From contig NZ_HG964405.1 of assembly GCF_000612805.1 (NCBI RefSeq), positions 567,963-631,962 on the forward strand: DNA of 64,000 nucleotides. Direction: 5' to 3'. This stretch comes from Bacillus ndiopicus (GTDB taxonomy: Bacteria > Bacillota > Bacilli > Bacillales_A > Planococcaceae). Below are positions 25,629 through 35,094 of the stretch, in pieces (the stretch's first letter is position 1; each line of letters starts with the position of its first letter). The position numbers and the translations under genes were made by a program. The notes beneath the pieces are model-generated. The model was not told where the DNA came from. It ran no database searches and saw nothing but the letters and a program-made list of their open reading frames with translations.

Positions 25629-26471
25629 GTGGGACGAATTCATATTGTAACTGATTCAACGTGTGATTTAACAAAAGAGGAAATTGCGAAGCACGGCATT
25701 CATATTGTGCCATTAACAATTCAAATTGGACAAAATACATATGTGGACGGGGTAGACCTTGAACCTGTCACATTCATGGATATAATGAAACAATCTGCTG
25801 AGCTTCCCAAAAGCTCTCAGCCGGCACCTGGGAAATTTAAAGAGCTGTACGATGAGCTTGGAAAAGATGGAGATCAAATATTATCTATTCATATGACAGG
25901 TGCAATGAGTGGTACGGTTCAATCTGCTCGCCAAGCTGCTGAAATGACAACTTCAGATGTGACAGTTGTTGATTCACGCTTTATCGCGTTCGGCTTGGCA
26001 TTCCAAATTCGTGAAGCTATTCGCTTACGTGATGAAGGCGCTTCAATGGAGGAAATTGTAGCCCGTTTAGATGTAGTGCGTGCGAATACGAACTTATTTG
26101 TTGTAGTTGATACGCTAGAAAACTTAATTAAAGGTGGACGTATAGGTAAAGGGAAAGGTATGATTGGCTCACTTCTAAATATTAAGCCAATTGCTAGTTT
26201 AGAAGGTGGCGAATATACACCTGTATCTAAGGCACGAAGCCATAAGCAAGTAGTGAATTATTTATTTAAACAATTCCAAGAAGATACTGCTAGTAAGACG
26301 GTAAAGGCTGTAGGTTTATCCCATGCGGGAGGATTACAGACAATGGGGCAGCCATTGTTAGATTTAATTAAATCAACAGGTTTCGATAATGCTGAAATTG
26401 CCTTTACTTCACCAATTATTAGTACACATACGGGACCAGGGGCAATCGGTTTTATTTATTTTGCGGAGTAG
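25629..26471 (+). CDS. DegV family fatty-acid-binding protein
   Basis: A 280-residue cytoplasmic protein. Family markers are IHIVTDSTCDLTKEEIAKH at the N-terminus, SSQPAPGKF, ILSIHMTGAMSGTVQSARQ and the C-terminal STHTGPGAIGFIYF. DegV/FakB proteins bind a fatty acid so that the kinase FakA can phosphorylate it. No fakA is nearby. I take the GTG at 25629, ten bases from the AAAGGA site; a GTG three codons earlier nearly touches it. Confidence 0.92.
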   Translation: MGRIHIVTDSTCDLTKEEIAKHGIHIVPLTIQIGQNTYVDGVDLEPVTFMDIMKQSAELPKSSQPAPGKFKELYDELGKDGDQILSIHMTGAMSGTVQSARQAAEMTTSDVTVVDSRFIAFGLAFQIREAIRLRDEGASMEEIVARLDVVRANTNLFVVVDTLENLIKGGRIGKGKGMIGSLLNIKPIASLEGGEYTPVSKARSHKQVVNYLFKQFQEDTASKTVKAVGLSHAGGLQTMGQPLLDLIKSTGFDNAEIAFTSPIISTHTGPGAIGFIYFAE

Positions 26472-26493
26472 GACTTTGGCATTTACAATGAAG

Positions 26494-26537
26494 AAACACG
26501 CTAAAAATACCTTTCTATAAGGATTTTAGCGTGTTTG
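26494..26537 (+). terminator. Terminator of the DegV-family gene
   Basis: AAACACGCTAAAAAT pairs with ATTTTAGCGTGTTT around an AT-rich loop. Confidence 0.8.
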
Positions 26538-26600
26538 TTTTCGTCATATGCATTATAATGAAATATACATAAGTCAATAGATAGGTAGGGAAAGGAACGA

Positions 26601-27512
26601 ATGAGGTTATTTTTTAGTGTGTTATGTTGTTTCATATTACTAGCTGGTTGCTCAGTTACGGTCGATGAGTCTGAAATAGAGCCAGAAGAGTATGAGAGAT
26701 CACTTGGTACAGAAAGTGTACCAATGCCAATAGAGGATGCCCTTTACGTTGAACAAACTAAAAAAGAGAGCATTGTAGAAAAGCTGGGCGAAATGTTTCA
26801 ATTAGACTGGCTTAATCGAAAGGAAATAGATGCACAGGACATTCAATATATCGCATTTGGGGACTCCCTAACAGAAGGGGTGGGGGATGAGTATAAACGT
26901 CAAGGATTTACAGAACGTTTAACTGAAAAACTAGAAAAATGGCCTGCGATTGCAACTGTGAACTTAGATAATAGAGGAAAAAAGGGAAGACGGAGCGAAC
27001 GGTTATTGGAACTTCTTGAAAAAGGGCATTATGATAAGGAATTAGCAGATGCAAATTTGGTTACGATAACAATGGGTGGCAATGATGTCATGAAAATTGT
27101 AAAGTCCGATATCTTCTCTTTAAAGAAAGAAATGTTCGATGCTGAAAGAGAGAACTTTAAAAACAACTATGAGCAAATAATAGAAAAAATACGTGCACAA
27201 AATGCTGAAGTGCCGCTTATTTTAATTGGTTTTTATAACCCTTTCTCAATTGTAGTAGATGAAACAACGCCATTTGAAAAGATTATTGAAGAATGGAATA
27301 ATGAAATTTTACAATTAGCGGTCCAAGATGGCAATGCGTGCTTTATTCCGGTAGACGACTTATTTCATACAAATGAAGATTTAGTGTACCATACAGACTT
27401 TTTCCATCCAAATGCAAAGGGCTATGAGCGAATGACAGATCGTATTGTGTCTGCAATGACTGCATGTGGTATTGAGGAAATGTCGGACGGTTTGATTGGA
27501 TTTGAGGAGTGA
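26601..27512 (+). CDS. ypmR: SGNH/GDSL-hydrolase lipoprotein (YpmR-like)
   Basis: A 303-residue lipoprotein with lipobox LLAGCS (cysteine at about 16). The GDSL esterase blocks are AFGDSLTEGVGD (nucleophile serine), the oxyanion GGND in TMGGNDVMKI, and the Asp-His pair in DFFHPNAKGYERM. It sits in the same order as B. subtilis ypmR-ypmS followed by the methionine sulfoxide reductases. The natural ester substrate is unknown. The YpmS gene follows after eight bases. Confidence 0.88.
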   Translation: MRLFFSVLCCFILLAGCSVTVDESEIEPEEYERSLGTESVPMPIEDALYVEQTKKESIVEKLGEMFQLDWLNRKEIDAQDIQYIAFGDSLTEGVGDEYKRQGFTERLTEKLEKWPAIATVNLDNRGKKGRRSERLLELLEKGHYDKELADANLVTITMGGNDVMKIVKSDIFSLKKEMFDAERENFKNNYEQIIEKIRAQNAEVPLILIGFYNPFSIVVDETTPFEKIIEEWNNEILQLAVQDGNACFIPVDDLFHTNEDLVYHTDFFHPNAKGYERMTDRIVSAMTACGIEEMSDGLIGFEE

Positions 27513-27520
27513 TATAGGAT

Positions 27521-28099
27521 ATGAATAAATGGAAAGTCGCCTTTTTTTTACTTGCAGGAGCTGTTATTTTTACACTCGTTTTCATCGTTTATTTGGCGAC
27601 TTCGAAAGTGGAAGAAAAAGCAATTCCAGATCAGCAAAAAATAACGGGGCATGTACTAACTGTACAAACGACAGCAAAAGAATTCGAAGCAATTGCCAAA
27701 AAATATATGGGCAAGGGACCATTAGAGAAATCACCTATCCCCGTTGAAATAGAAGTAAACGAACAAGTACAGCTTTTTAGTGAGCTTATTGTCTTTGGCA
27801 TTACGGTTCCGATTTCAATGGATTTTGAGCCGATTGTTAGCGATGGCAACATACGTTTAAAGCAAACAGAGGTGAATGTAGGGAAATTAAATATCCCACC
27901 CTCTACTGTCTTGAAACTAATGAAGGATGCGATTGAATTTCCAGACTGGATGATAGTAAGACCGAATGAAGAAGAAATTTATGTTGATTTATCGCGTATT
28001 AATATTGCTTCAGGCTCGAGAGTTCGCGCTAAGGAAGTTGATTTGAAAAATGATAAAATATTATTAGAAATCATTATTCCAGCAGAAGAGGTGAAGTAA
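27521..28099 (+). CDS. ypmS: YpmS-like membrane-anchored protein (DUF2140)
   Basis: A 192-residue protein with one N-terminal transmembrane helix (about 5-26) and an external domain with PIPVEIEVNEQVQLFSELIV and the later NIPPSTVLKLMKDAIEFPDW, typical of the YpmS/DUF2140 family. The function of the family is unknown. Its stop codon directly abuts the msrA start, and the msrA ribosome site lies inside it, so the genes are translated from one message. Confidence 0.85.
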   Translation: MNKWKVAFFLLAGAVIFTLVFIVYLATSKVEEKAIPDQQKITGHVLTVQTTAKEFEAIAKKYMGKGPLEKSPIPVEIEVNEQVQLFSELIVFGITVPISMDFEPIVSDGNIRLKQTEVNVGKLNIPPSTVLKLMKDAIEFPDWMIVRPNEEEIYVDLSRINIASGSRVRAKEVDLKNDKILLEIIIPAEEVK

Positions 28100-28633
28100 A
28101 TGTCAGAACGTGCAACTTTTGCAGGTGGCTGCTTTTGGTGTATGGTAAAGCCATTTGATGAATTACCAGGGATTGAATCAGTCGTTTCTGGATATACAGG
28201 AGGACATGTGGAAAATCCGACATATGAGCAGGTTTGCTCAGAAACAACTGGACATTTAGAAGCGGTGCAAATTACTTTTAACCCAGATGTGTTTCCCTAT
28301 GAAAAACTGGTGGAGCTATACTGGAAATTAATAGACCCGACTGATGCAGGTGGCCAATTTTACGACAGGGGTGAATCGTACACAACAGCGATTTTTTACC
28401 ATAGTGAGGAGCAACGCGAAATAGCTGAGCGATCTAAGGAGGCATTACAAGCATCTGGCAAGTTTAATACGCCAATTGCTGTGAAGATTATACCTGCAAA
28501 GCCTTTTTATGAGGCAGAAACGTACCACCAGCATTATTATAAGAAAAATCCAGCGCATTATGAGCGCTACGCTTTTGGCTCAGGGCGTGTTGCTTTTAGA
28601 GAAAGACATTGGGGTGATGAACATGAAAAATAA
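28100..28633 (+). CDS. msrA: Peptide-methionine (S)-S-oxide reductase MsrA
   Basis: A 177-residue enzyme that reduces the S form of methionine sulfoxide in proteins. The catalytic cysteine is in the hallmark GGCFWCMV near residue 10, followed by [13 protein letters not shown] and by ATYxQ-like [18 protein letters not shown]. The middle segment [20 protein letters not shown] is standard. Resolving cysteines at the C-terminus are not evident. It overlaps msrB by 11 bases. Confidence 0.95.
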   Translation: MSERATFAGGCFWCMVKPFDELPGIESVVSGYTGGHVENPTYEQVCSETTGHLEAVQITFNPDVFPYEKLVELYWKLIDPTDAGGQFYDRGESYTTAIFYHSEEQREIAERSKEALQASGKFNTPIAVKIIPAKPFYEAETYHQHYYKKNPAHYERYAFGSGRVAFRERHWGDEHEK

Positions 28634-29054
28634 AGAGCAGCGTTTAAAGGAATTAAATGAGATGCAATATTATGTGACACAGCAGCAAGGCACAGAGCCT
28701 CCTTATCGCAATGAATACGACCAGCATTTTGAGCATGGTATTTATGTTGATATTGTATCAGGAGAGCCGCTATTTTCTTCATTTGATAAATTTGATGCAG
28801 GCTGTGGCTGGCCAAGCTTTGCAAAACCGTTAGAGGCGGAAGAAATTACAGAGCATTTCGATGCATCGCACGGCATGCGCCGCGTAGAAGTACGTAGTAA
28901 AACGGCTGATTCTCATTTAGGACATGTTTTCCCAGATGGACCTAAAGATTTAGGCGGTCTGCGTTATTGCATCAACTCAGCTGCATTGCGCTTCGTGCCG
29001 TTTGCAGAATTAGAGGAGCAAGGCTACGGTAAATATAAGGCTTTGTTTGAATAA
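28623..29054 (+). CDS. msrB: Peptide-methionine (R)-S-oxide reductase MsrB
   Basis: A 143-residue enzyme for the R form of methionine sulfoxide. The family motifs are [25 protein letters not shown] and [13 protein letters not shown], whose cysteine is the nucleophile. The two CxxC zinc motifs of some MsrB proteins are absent, as in B. subtilis MsrB. The ATG at 28623 overlaps the end of msrA, so both reductases are made together. An upstream extension in the same frame lies inside msrA and lacks support. Confidence 0.95.
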   Translation: MKNKEQRLKELNEMQYYVTQQQGTEPPYRNEYDQHFEHGIYVDIVSGEPLFSSFDKFDAGCGWPSFAKPLEAEEITEHFDASHGMRRVEVRSKTADSHLGHVFPDGPKDLGGLRYCINSAALRFVPFAELEEQGYGKYKALFE

Positions 29055-29090
29055 GAGGCAATAGCTTTGAACTGAAGATATATAACCTAA

Positions 29091-29134
29091 AAAGCGTGGA
29101 CAATCAATTGTAGAGAATTGATTGTCCGCGCTTT
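29091..29134. terminator. Bidirectional terminator between msrB and the chemoreceptor gene
   Basis: AAAGCGTGGACAATCAATT pairs with AATTGATTGTCCGCGCTTT around a 6-base loop; one G-T mismatch only. Confidence 0.87.
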
Positions 29135-29145
29135 AATAATTTTCC

Positions 29146-30969
29146 CTATATTTTGAATTCTCCGACAACACTGCGCAGATCATCGGCTTGTTTCGCTAAT
29201 TCAGAAGCAGCTGCATTTATTTCCTCCATAGATGCAGAGCCTTGCATTGCTGCTGAAGCACTTGTTTCTGTACTAAAGGCGGTTTGCTCTGCAATGGCAT
29301 TTACTTCAATAAAGGAAGTACTGACAATGTTGCTATAATCTAATGTAATATTAATTTTTTCGACCATTCGGCTAATAATTTCTGTTGTGTATTCTGTTTG
29401 TTGTAAAATTTTAGCGAGTGAAGTATTCGTCTCGTTCGCTACTTCTACACCTTTTATCACAGATTGTACACCGCTATGATTTTGCGCAATAATGGACTTG
29501 ACTTCAGTCTGAATGGAAGAAATAATTCCTGTAACTTCCTTTGCAGCATTTTGCGATTGCTCTGCTAGCTTGCGTACTTCATCAGCAACTACAGCGAAGC
29601 CCTTACCATGTTCACCGGCTCTTGCAGCCTCGATTGCAGCATTAAGAGCAAGTAAGTTTGTTTGCTCAGCAATGCCAGTAATTGTACTAATAATTGAAGT
29701 AATTTCCCCAGATTTTTTTCCGAGTGCTTCAACAGTCATTGTCGTGTTCGCCATTGTTTCCTCAATATCCATCATAACGTTTGATGAATGGCTGACTGAT
29801 TTACTACCATCATTTGCTACAATTCGCATTTCCTCTGAGGCTTGGCGAACTTCTGTAGCTTCTGCATTTAAGTCACGCATAGATTGTTCTAATAGCTGCA
29901 TATTTTGTGCTGCTTGTCCCATACGGTCAATAATCGTATTGCTATCATTGGCAATATCATGTGTAGAATTGGCGATCGAATCAATCATACGTGCATTTTC
30001 ATCTGCTAAGGCCATCAATTCTTGAGAGCTCCCAGAAACGTTTTCTGCTAAACCAGAAACGCGTTTTATAAGTGTGGAAATAGAATTAATTAATAAATTT
30101 GTTGAATCTGCAATTTGTGCGAATTCATCATTTGTTTTAACACGTACACGTCGTGTTAAATCGCCACCTGTGCTAGCAATATCTAAAATAGATGTATTAA
30201 TTGAGTGCGTATTACGTCGAATAGATTTAAATAATACAAAGCCCGATGTAATAGTTAAAATAATAGCGATAATGGCTAAAAAGAAAAATGATATTTTGGA
30301 TGTGTTTGCATATTGCTCCAGCTCTTTAATCGTTTCTTCATTTTTACTTTCTAATAAACCAATTAATTTGATTGAATAATCATCGATATATGCTTTTATT
30401 GATTGCCCGCCACCGTTTTGCATTAGTTTCTGAGCATTTTCGAAGCCATATTTAGTGCGAGTATCAATCATGTTTTGAGAATGTGTTAAATAGACGCTAT
30501 AAAGTTGATTAATCGAAGCAATCGTATTAGAAGCTTCCTCATTATCTGCCAAAATTACTTGCAGCTCTGAAATATTATTATTAATATTCGTTTTCACTGC
30601 CTCGTAGTCTTGTAAAATTTCTTCTTTCCCTGTAATAAGATATGTTTGCTCGTGGCTGGAAAGCTTAGCAATATCACTTGCTAAATTGTTTATTTGGATT
30701 TGTTGTTGCAAATTTTTATTAGCAAAATCTCGCAAGCTTGCTTGTAATTTAGTAATATTAGTGTACGATAGCAATTGCATTGCGAAAATAATTGCTAATA
30801 ATAAAGAGAAAATGAGTAATACACGTCCGCGAATAAGTTGATAAAATTTTGCTTTTTTCTTTATATCAACGGGTGCATCTTGTTGTTTGGCTTTTTTTCG
30901 CCTTGCAAAAAGCTTTGTTGGTGCAGGTTTTTTCAATTTATTCCTTTTAAGTAGCAAATTTGTCACCAT
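29146..30969 (-). CDS. Methyl-accepting chemotaxis protein
   Basis: A 607-residue transmembrane chemoreceptor. A very basic cytoplasmic N-terminus is followed by helix 1 ([19 protein letters not shown]), a helical external sensor domain with a CHASE3-like [17 protein letters not shown], helix 2 ([20 protein letters not shown]), a HAMP segment and the signalling domain. The hairpin tip [20 protein letters not shown] then [20 protein letters not shown] is invariant for CheA/CheW binding. I take the ATG at 30969 (30993 is also possible); longer starts would run into the divergent yozE gene. The ligand is unknown. Confidence 0.9.
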   Translation of the reverse strand: MVTNLLLKRNKLKKPAPTKLFARRKKAKQQDAPVDIKKKAKFYQLIRGRVLLIFSLLLAIIFAMQLLSYTNITKLQASLRDFANKNLQQQIQINNLASDIAKLSSHEQTYLITGKEEILQDYEAVKTNINNNISELQVILADNEEASNTIASINQLYSVYLTHSQNMIDTRTKYGFENAQKLMQNGGGQSIKAYIDDYSIKLIGLLESKNEETIKELEQYANTSKISFFFLAIIAIILTITSGFVLFKSIRRNTHSINTSILDIASTGGDLTRRVRVKTNDEFAQIADSTNLLINSISTLIKRVSGLAENVSGSSQELMALADENARMIDSIANSTHDIANDSNTIIDRMGQAAQNMQLLEQSMRDLNAEATEVRQASEEMRIVANDGSKSVSHSSNVMMDIEETMANTTMTVEALGKKSGEITSIISTITGIAEQTNLLALNAAIEAARAGEHGKGFAVVADEVRKLAEQSQNAAKEVTGIISSIQTEVKSIIAQNHSGVQSVIKGVEVANETNTSLAKILQQTEYTTEIISRMVEKINITLDYSNIVSTSFIEVNAIAEQTAFSTETSASAAMQGSASMEEINAAASELAKQADDLRSVVGEFKI

Positions 30970-31061
30970 CTTTCTATAGGATAAATTATTCATCACTTTA
31001 ATCAGTTTACCTATATGTAAACGCTTTGTGAAGTAGATTTTTGTAAAAAGGGGAGAAATTT

Positions 31062-31286
31062 TTGAAAAAGTCATTCTATTCTTACATTTTAACATACCGA
31101 GGTGGGGCTGCAGGTGACGCAAAATCTCAGTTTGCAGAGGCATGCTTTCACGATGTGAGCTTTCCTAAAATGTCGACATCTTTTGAAGAGTTATCACAAT
31201 ATATTGAAATGCAAGGAGATGATATTTTAACAGCCGCAACATTTGATGAGCTGTGGTCTTTATATGTAGAAAGATATGGTGAATAA
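31062..31286 (+). CDS. yozE: YozE-like UPF0346 protein
   Basis: A 74-residue cytoplasmic protein of the YozE SAM-like family: [20 protein letters not shown], then [13 protein letters not shown], and a C-terminal [14 protein letters not shown]. Length is typical. The start is TTG after a GGGGAG site. Function is unknown. It is divergent from the chemoreceptor gene. Confidence 0.9.
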   Translation: MKKSFYSYILTYRGGAAGDAKSQFAEACFHDVSFPKMSTSFEELSQYIEMQGDDILTAATFDELWSLYVERYGE

Positions 31287-31375
31287 AAATTGAAAAGCAA
31301 GACGTCTAACCTTGCGGAAAAAACGTAAAACAAGTATGATGTGAAGTGACTATTAATGAAACGAGGGACAAAATT

Positions 31376-32080
31376 ATGAGTATTCATATTAATGCAAAAC
31401 AAGGTGAAATTGCTGACATCGTATTACTTCCAGGAGACCCTTTACGCGCGAAGTATATTGCCGAAACATTTTTAGAAGATGTAACCTGCTACAATGAAGT
31501 GCGTAATATGTTTGGCTACACTGGTACTTATAAAGGAAAACGTGTATCTGTTCAAGGGACAGGTATGGGTGTACCATCAATTTCAATTTATATTAATGAG
31601 CTTATGGCAGAGTACGGTGTACAAAAATTAATTCGCGTAGGTACTTGCGGAGCGATTCAAAAGGATGTAAAAGTACGCGACGTAATTATTGCTCAAGCTG
31701 CAACTACTGACTCAAAAATGAACGAAATCATTTTCAATGGTATTGATTATGCACCAATTGCAAACTTCGATTTATTATTAAATGCATACAATGCTGGTCA
31801 AGCAGCAGGCTTAAGCCTTAAAGTAGGAAATGTCATGACAGCAGATATGTTCTATTCAGAGGAAAATCAAAATGAAAAATTAGCGCGCTACGGTGTATTA
31901 GCAGTTGAAATGGAAACGGCTGCACTATACACATTAGCTGCTAAATACGGACGCCAAGCATTATCGATTTTAACAGTTTCAGATCACATTGTAACAGGTG
32001 AAGCAACTTCTTCAGAGGAACGTCAAACGACTTTCAACGACATGATGGTTGTAGCACTTGAGGCTGCGATTCAGGAATAG
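31376..32080 (+). CDS. deoD: Purine nucleoside phosphorylase, DeoD type
   Basis: A 234-residue enzyme that splits purine nucleosides with phosphate during salvage. Conserved blocks are [51 protein letters not shown] and the base-binding [13 protein letters not shown] with the catalytic Asp in [10 protein letters not shown]. Length matches hexameric DeoD. The ATG at 31376 follows a GAGGG site; an upstream in-frame start adds ten non-conserved residues. Confidence 0.96.
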   Translation: MSIHINAKQGEIADIVLLPGDPLRAKYIAETFLEDVTCYNEVRNMFGYTGTYKGKRVSVQGTGMGVPSISIYINELMAEYGVQKLIRVGTCGAIQKDVKVRDVIIAQAATTDSKMNEIIFNGIDYAPIANFDLLLNAYNAGQAAGLSLKVGNVMTADMFYSEENQNEKLARYGVLAVEMETAALYTLAAKYGRQALSILTVSDHIVTGEATSSEERQTTFNDMMVVALEAAIQE

Positions 32081-32152
32081 TAGGGTATCAAAGGTTTGAA
32101 ATTTGAGATAAATTTCAAAGGAACTACAATAAAAATTAATTAGATTTTTAAT

Positions 32153-32196
32153 CCTCAATGGGTGACTCAATAAATGAGAGCCTGTTGAGGTTTTTT
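32153..32196 (+). terminator. Terminator downstream of deoD
   Basis: CCTCAA pairs with TTGAGG, with inner pairs GG-CC and CTCA-TGAG, then T6. It overlaps the 3' end of the integrase remnant on the other strand. Confidence 0.65.
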
Positions 32197-32289
32197 ATAA
32201 AGGGTTAAAAGCTCCGTAGCGCCCCTTTTTTGGTCTTGACCAACATAGGAGTACGTATTAAGTGTTTCACGTATTGTAGCATGTCCTAA
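32167..32289 (-). pseudogene. C-terminal remnant of a tyrosine recombinase (integrase)
   Basis: The minus strand reads 40 codons starting LGHATIRETLNTYSYVGQ and ending at a stop. This is the box II end of phage-type integrases, with the LGH motif and the nucleophile tyrosine in NTYSYV. Nothing recognisable of the N-terminal part lies upstream. Confidence 0.75.
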
Positions 32290-32352
32290 TTATTACTTTA
32301 CCTTTTCTGTTATGATAGCTGTCGGGAAATAATACATACCGAGTTCATTTAA

Positions 32353-32792
32353 TTATTTTTCAGATATGTTGATAGACACGGTTCCAATATCAATATATTC
32401 TATCGTTAATGTGTTCCAACTACCTTCTTCTAGTAACGTATCTGATATTTGACTGCACATAGACATAGCAATATTTTCTTGTAGTAAATAATTTATTTGA
32501 CGCTAAATCTATTACAGCTTTAATCTTGCCGTTTTCAACAGTTAAACTAATTAATCTATCGCTCTCACTCATACCTGAATACTCAATTATTTCTTTCACT
32601 TTAGTTATTGAAATTTCTTTGCTATGTCTTCAGTTTCCTCTTTAGCTTTCTGTTCGGCATCATTTTTAGCTTGTTCGCTAGATTTTGGATGCTCAATTGT
32701 ATTATTTTCAGGGATCGTTTTTTCAGCTTTTTTCTCACCACAAGCGGCAAGCAGTAGTGCTGACATGGCTCCAATGTAAATCAATTTTTCAT
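32353..32792 (-). pseudogene. Frameshifted lipoprotein gene
   Basis: Behind a good AGGAGG site the start reads ATGAAAAATTGA; one missing A breaks the frame. In the neighbouring frame the sequence is a plain lipoprotein, K-L-I-Y-I-G-A-M-S-A-L-L-L-A-A-C-G, followed by a charged region to IAKKFQ-stop. A second frame then continues with SITKVKEIIEYSGMSES, and a third ends with TIEYIDIGTVSINISEK-stop. At least three disruptions, so it is not expressed as one protein. Confidence 0.72.
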
Positions 32793-32854
32793 TAATAAAA
32801 ACCTCCTCCTATATTATTGTATTCGGGAATAAAGGATAAAAAGTGCATATAAAA

Positions 32855-32886
32855 AAACAGACAACTGTGATTAGTTATCTGTTTTA
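32855..32886 (-). terminator. Terminator of the 32935 gene
   Basis: AAACAGA-CAACT pairs imperfectly with AGTTATCTGTTT; on the minus strand it runs into a T-rich tract. A near-identical hairpin recurs at 33597-33632. Confidence 0.65.
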
Positions 32887-32934
32887 TAATTAAAACAATT
32901 AAAATTACTATAAACGTGTTTTATAAAATAAAAT

Positions 32935-33540
32935 TTATTTTGTAATCTTTACATTATTAAATCTGTAATCTGTCCAGTTAGCACGAATTAAAATATTTAT
33001 TGAATCAGCATCAACAGGAGCATAGAAAATAACATCTTCAGCAGTTACGCCAGGCTCAATATAGGTATCAGCGTGAGGAACATTTTCTTTTTTATACCAT
33101 CTTTCAAAATTGAATTTAGAATTATAACTGTATTGTTTTCCATTTGCGACAATCTTAGATAAATCGCTTCCATTGCTCATTTTATCATTAGAATTATTTA
33201 CATATGTAACATAAATTTTTAATGAATCAGAGTCTTGCACAACTTTATCAATTTTAACTGTTAAGTTATCAATTGTTTTTGACATTTCAGATGGAGTAAT
33301 TGACTCAGTAGCGTTTGATGTAACAGCGTATGTTTTAGATTTGCTATCATAAGTTACTTTTCCACCAAAAAGCTCAGTAACATCATTTAACGGTACGTAT
33401 GCCTTATTATTAATTAACTGTACATCAATAGATTGTTTTTTTCCGTTAAAAGTAAAATTGTATTTAGTTGCAGCGTAAGCGCCCATACTAAATGTTAAGA
33501 GTAAAATAAATACACTAATTATAACTGTTGATTTTTTCAA
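32935..33540 (-). CDS. Secreted protein with copper-amine-oxidase-like N-terminal (stalk) domain
   Basis: A 201-residue exported protein with a signal peptide (STVIISVFILLLTFSMGAYA). It is followed by a stalk-type domain with NGKKQSIDVQLINNKAYVPL and NDVTELFGGKVTYD, a module common in Firmicute surface proteins that is not itself catalytic. The C-terminal half, containing VYVTYVNNSNDK-type beta strands, looks like an Ig-like fold. The start is TTG after a GAGGAGGG site. The precise role is unknown. It lies in a region of mobile-element remnants. Confidence 0.72.
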   Translation of the reverse strand: MKKSTVIISVFILLLTFSMGAYAATKYNFTFNGKKQSIDVQLINNKAYVPLNDVTELFGGKVTYDSKSKTYAVTSNATESITPSEMSKTIDNLTVKIDKVVQDSDSLKIYVTYVNNSNDKMSNGSDLSKIVANGKQYSYNSKFNFERWYKKENVPHADTYIEPGVTAEDVIFYAPVDADSINILIRANWTDYRFNNVKITK

Positions 33541-33596
33541 AATAAATCCCTCCTCTTTTAACTATAATAGGAAATTTAACGAGATTTGTACAGTAT

Positions 33597-33632
33597 AAAA
33601 AAACAGACAACCAATATTAATTATCTGTTTTA
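33597..33632 (-). repeat. Duplicate of the 32855 terminator hairpin
   Basis: AAACAGACAACC, a short loop, then ATTATCTGTTTT repeats the hairpin at 32855-32886 on the other side of the 32935 gene. No minus-strand gene ends here now, so it probably marks a lost relative of that gene. Confidence 0.55.
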
Positions 33633-33818
33633 TATCTTCGTACCGTCTACCATTACAAAATGTGTCTCAAACTGGCTTCATACAGCATAGAGCATCGAAA
33701 ATAGAACATGCATAGAGTATAAGCAATGGAGAGACTTGGTTTTAAAAGAGATAAATATACTTGTCGATGCTACGGTGATAAATCTAGAGAGAACATCATT
33801 TCGATACATATAGTTTTG

Positions 33819-33892
33819 GAATCAGGTGAAAGTGTAAATGATATTGCTAAGGAATACGAATTGGTAGAGCTACTGTTTATAAAATATTGTAA
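33819..33892 (+). pseudogene. C-terminal HTH remnant of a serine recombinase (resolvase)
   Basis: One frame reads ESGESVNDIAKEY and the next continues IGRATVYKIL-stop. Joined, they give the SV-DIAKE-GIGRATVYK-L signature at the DNA-binding end of resolvase/invertase proteins, with a frameshift between. The surrounding 63-codon open frame (33726-33917) reads through this in the wrong phase and is not a credible gene. Confidence 0.62.
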
Positions 33893-34114
33893 GGATGAAA
33901 TTCATTTTGTTGTATAATTGTGAAATCAAATTTAGTGGGTTAAATGATAATTTTAAAATGAATTAGCAAATTCAAGGTTATAAATATAAGTATAATGAAT
34001 ACTCTTTGGCGACGAATTATTTTACTAAGTTATTAATTTTTTTACTGTTGTATGCAAGATTAGCAGTACACTAATAAAGTTATAAGGTTTACTTCGGCAA
34101 AATTAGGTATATTA

Positions 34115-34165
34115 TATTTGTTGAATAGATTCATGCATTGTAACGTGTCCTAATAACTCTTCAAT
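34115..34165 (-). pseudogene. Second tyrosine-recombinase remnant
   Basis: The minus strand reads IEELLGHVTMHESIQQI, which matches the ELLGH motif of phage-type integrases. No longer frame survives; stops flank it. It lies about 1.9 kb from the first remnant in the same orientation. Confidence 0.5.
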
Positions 34166-34340
34166 GACTTTAATACTCTTATTACCTCATTGGTAAGATG
34201 ATTTATTTTTGATATTTATGTTATTATCGTCGTAAAGATATAAGAAAAAATACACTCCTACTTATAATAAATTTTAGTCAAACAAAGTTTTTGGAATTTT
34301 ATTCTGAAATCAATGTCTAAATATTAGAGGCGGAGATAAT

Positions 34341-34823
34341 TTGAGAAGAATTTTTATAGTATTGGCGGTAATTAGTTTTGCAGCAGTTGGTTGCTCCCAA
34401 GAACTAAAAGGTCAAGCAGGGCAACCGACAACAGATTGGGAACCTACAAAATACGAAACGATTAACAACTTTGATGGAGTAACGATGATTGTAAAGAAAG
34501 GAACAGCATCTTCTACTGGATTGACGGTGATATGTGAGAATAACTCTGACAAGCAAATTATCTACGGTGAACATTTTTGGTTGGAAAAGAAAATCAAAGG
34601 GAAGTGGTATCAAGTTCCATTTTCCTTAACAGGGAACCATGCTTTTACGGATATTGGTTACAACTTGGATTCTTTTAGTACCAAGGAATGGACAGTTGAT
34701 TGGGATTGGCTCTATGGAAGTCTAGATAACGATGAATACCGTATAGTGAAAGAAATGGTGGATTTTAGAGATACTGGTGACTATGATAAATATCATTTGA
34801 CAGCGGTGTTTACAGTTGATTAG
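34341..34823 (+). CDS. Lipoprotein with bacterial Ig-like domain
   Basis: A 160-residue lipoprotein with lipobox FAAVGCS. The mature part, with TMIVKKGTASSTGLTVICEN, IIYGEHFWLEKKIKGKWYQV and TKEWTVDWDWLYGSL, resembles the small bacterial Ig-like fold common in Firmicute lipoproteins. The start is TTG after a GAGGCGGAG site. It is flanked on the left by recombinase remnants and on the right by a terminator. Function unknown. Confidence 0.72.
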   Translation: MRRIFIVLAVISFAAVGCSQELKGQAGQPTTDWEPTKYETINNFDGVTMIVKKGTASSTGLTVICENNSDKQIIYGEHFWLEKKIKGKWYQVPFSLTGNHAFTDIGYNLDSFSTKEWTVDWDWLYGSLDNDEYRIVKEMVDFRDTGDYDKYHLTAVFTVD

Positions 34824-34990
34824 CTTAACATAATTAGTATGTAATAACATTGTGAAATATTGTCCTTAAAGTAACAATTCATTATAAAGAAGAGGTAAGC
34901 AGTGAAATTTTTGACACAGTTGTTTATCCAGAATAATCAGCTACTATTTAATAAGAGCTAATAGAACAGTGTTTTTCATTTGAAAAAATA

Positions 34991-35024
34991 AGCAGCCGAC
35001 TAAAGTATATTGGTTGCTTTTTCT
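34991..35024 (+). terminator. Terminator before the YjdF-like gene
   Basis: AGCAGCC pairs with GGTTGCT (one G-T pair) and runs into TTTTTC. It lies about 170 bases after the lipoprotein stop. Confidence 0.6.
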
Positions 35025-35094
35025 TTTTCTGCTAAATGGCTACAAGTATAATTCCCTTCTTTTAAAAACATACTCCTTTTAGGAGGTGTTGAAG

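Noticed and set aside
33726..33917. 63-residue plus-strand gene
   Set aside because: It is better explained as an out-of-phase read through a resolvase C-terminal fragment; no ribosome site.
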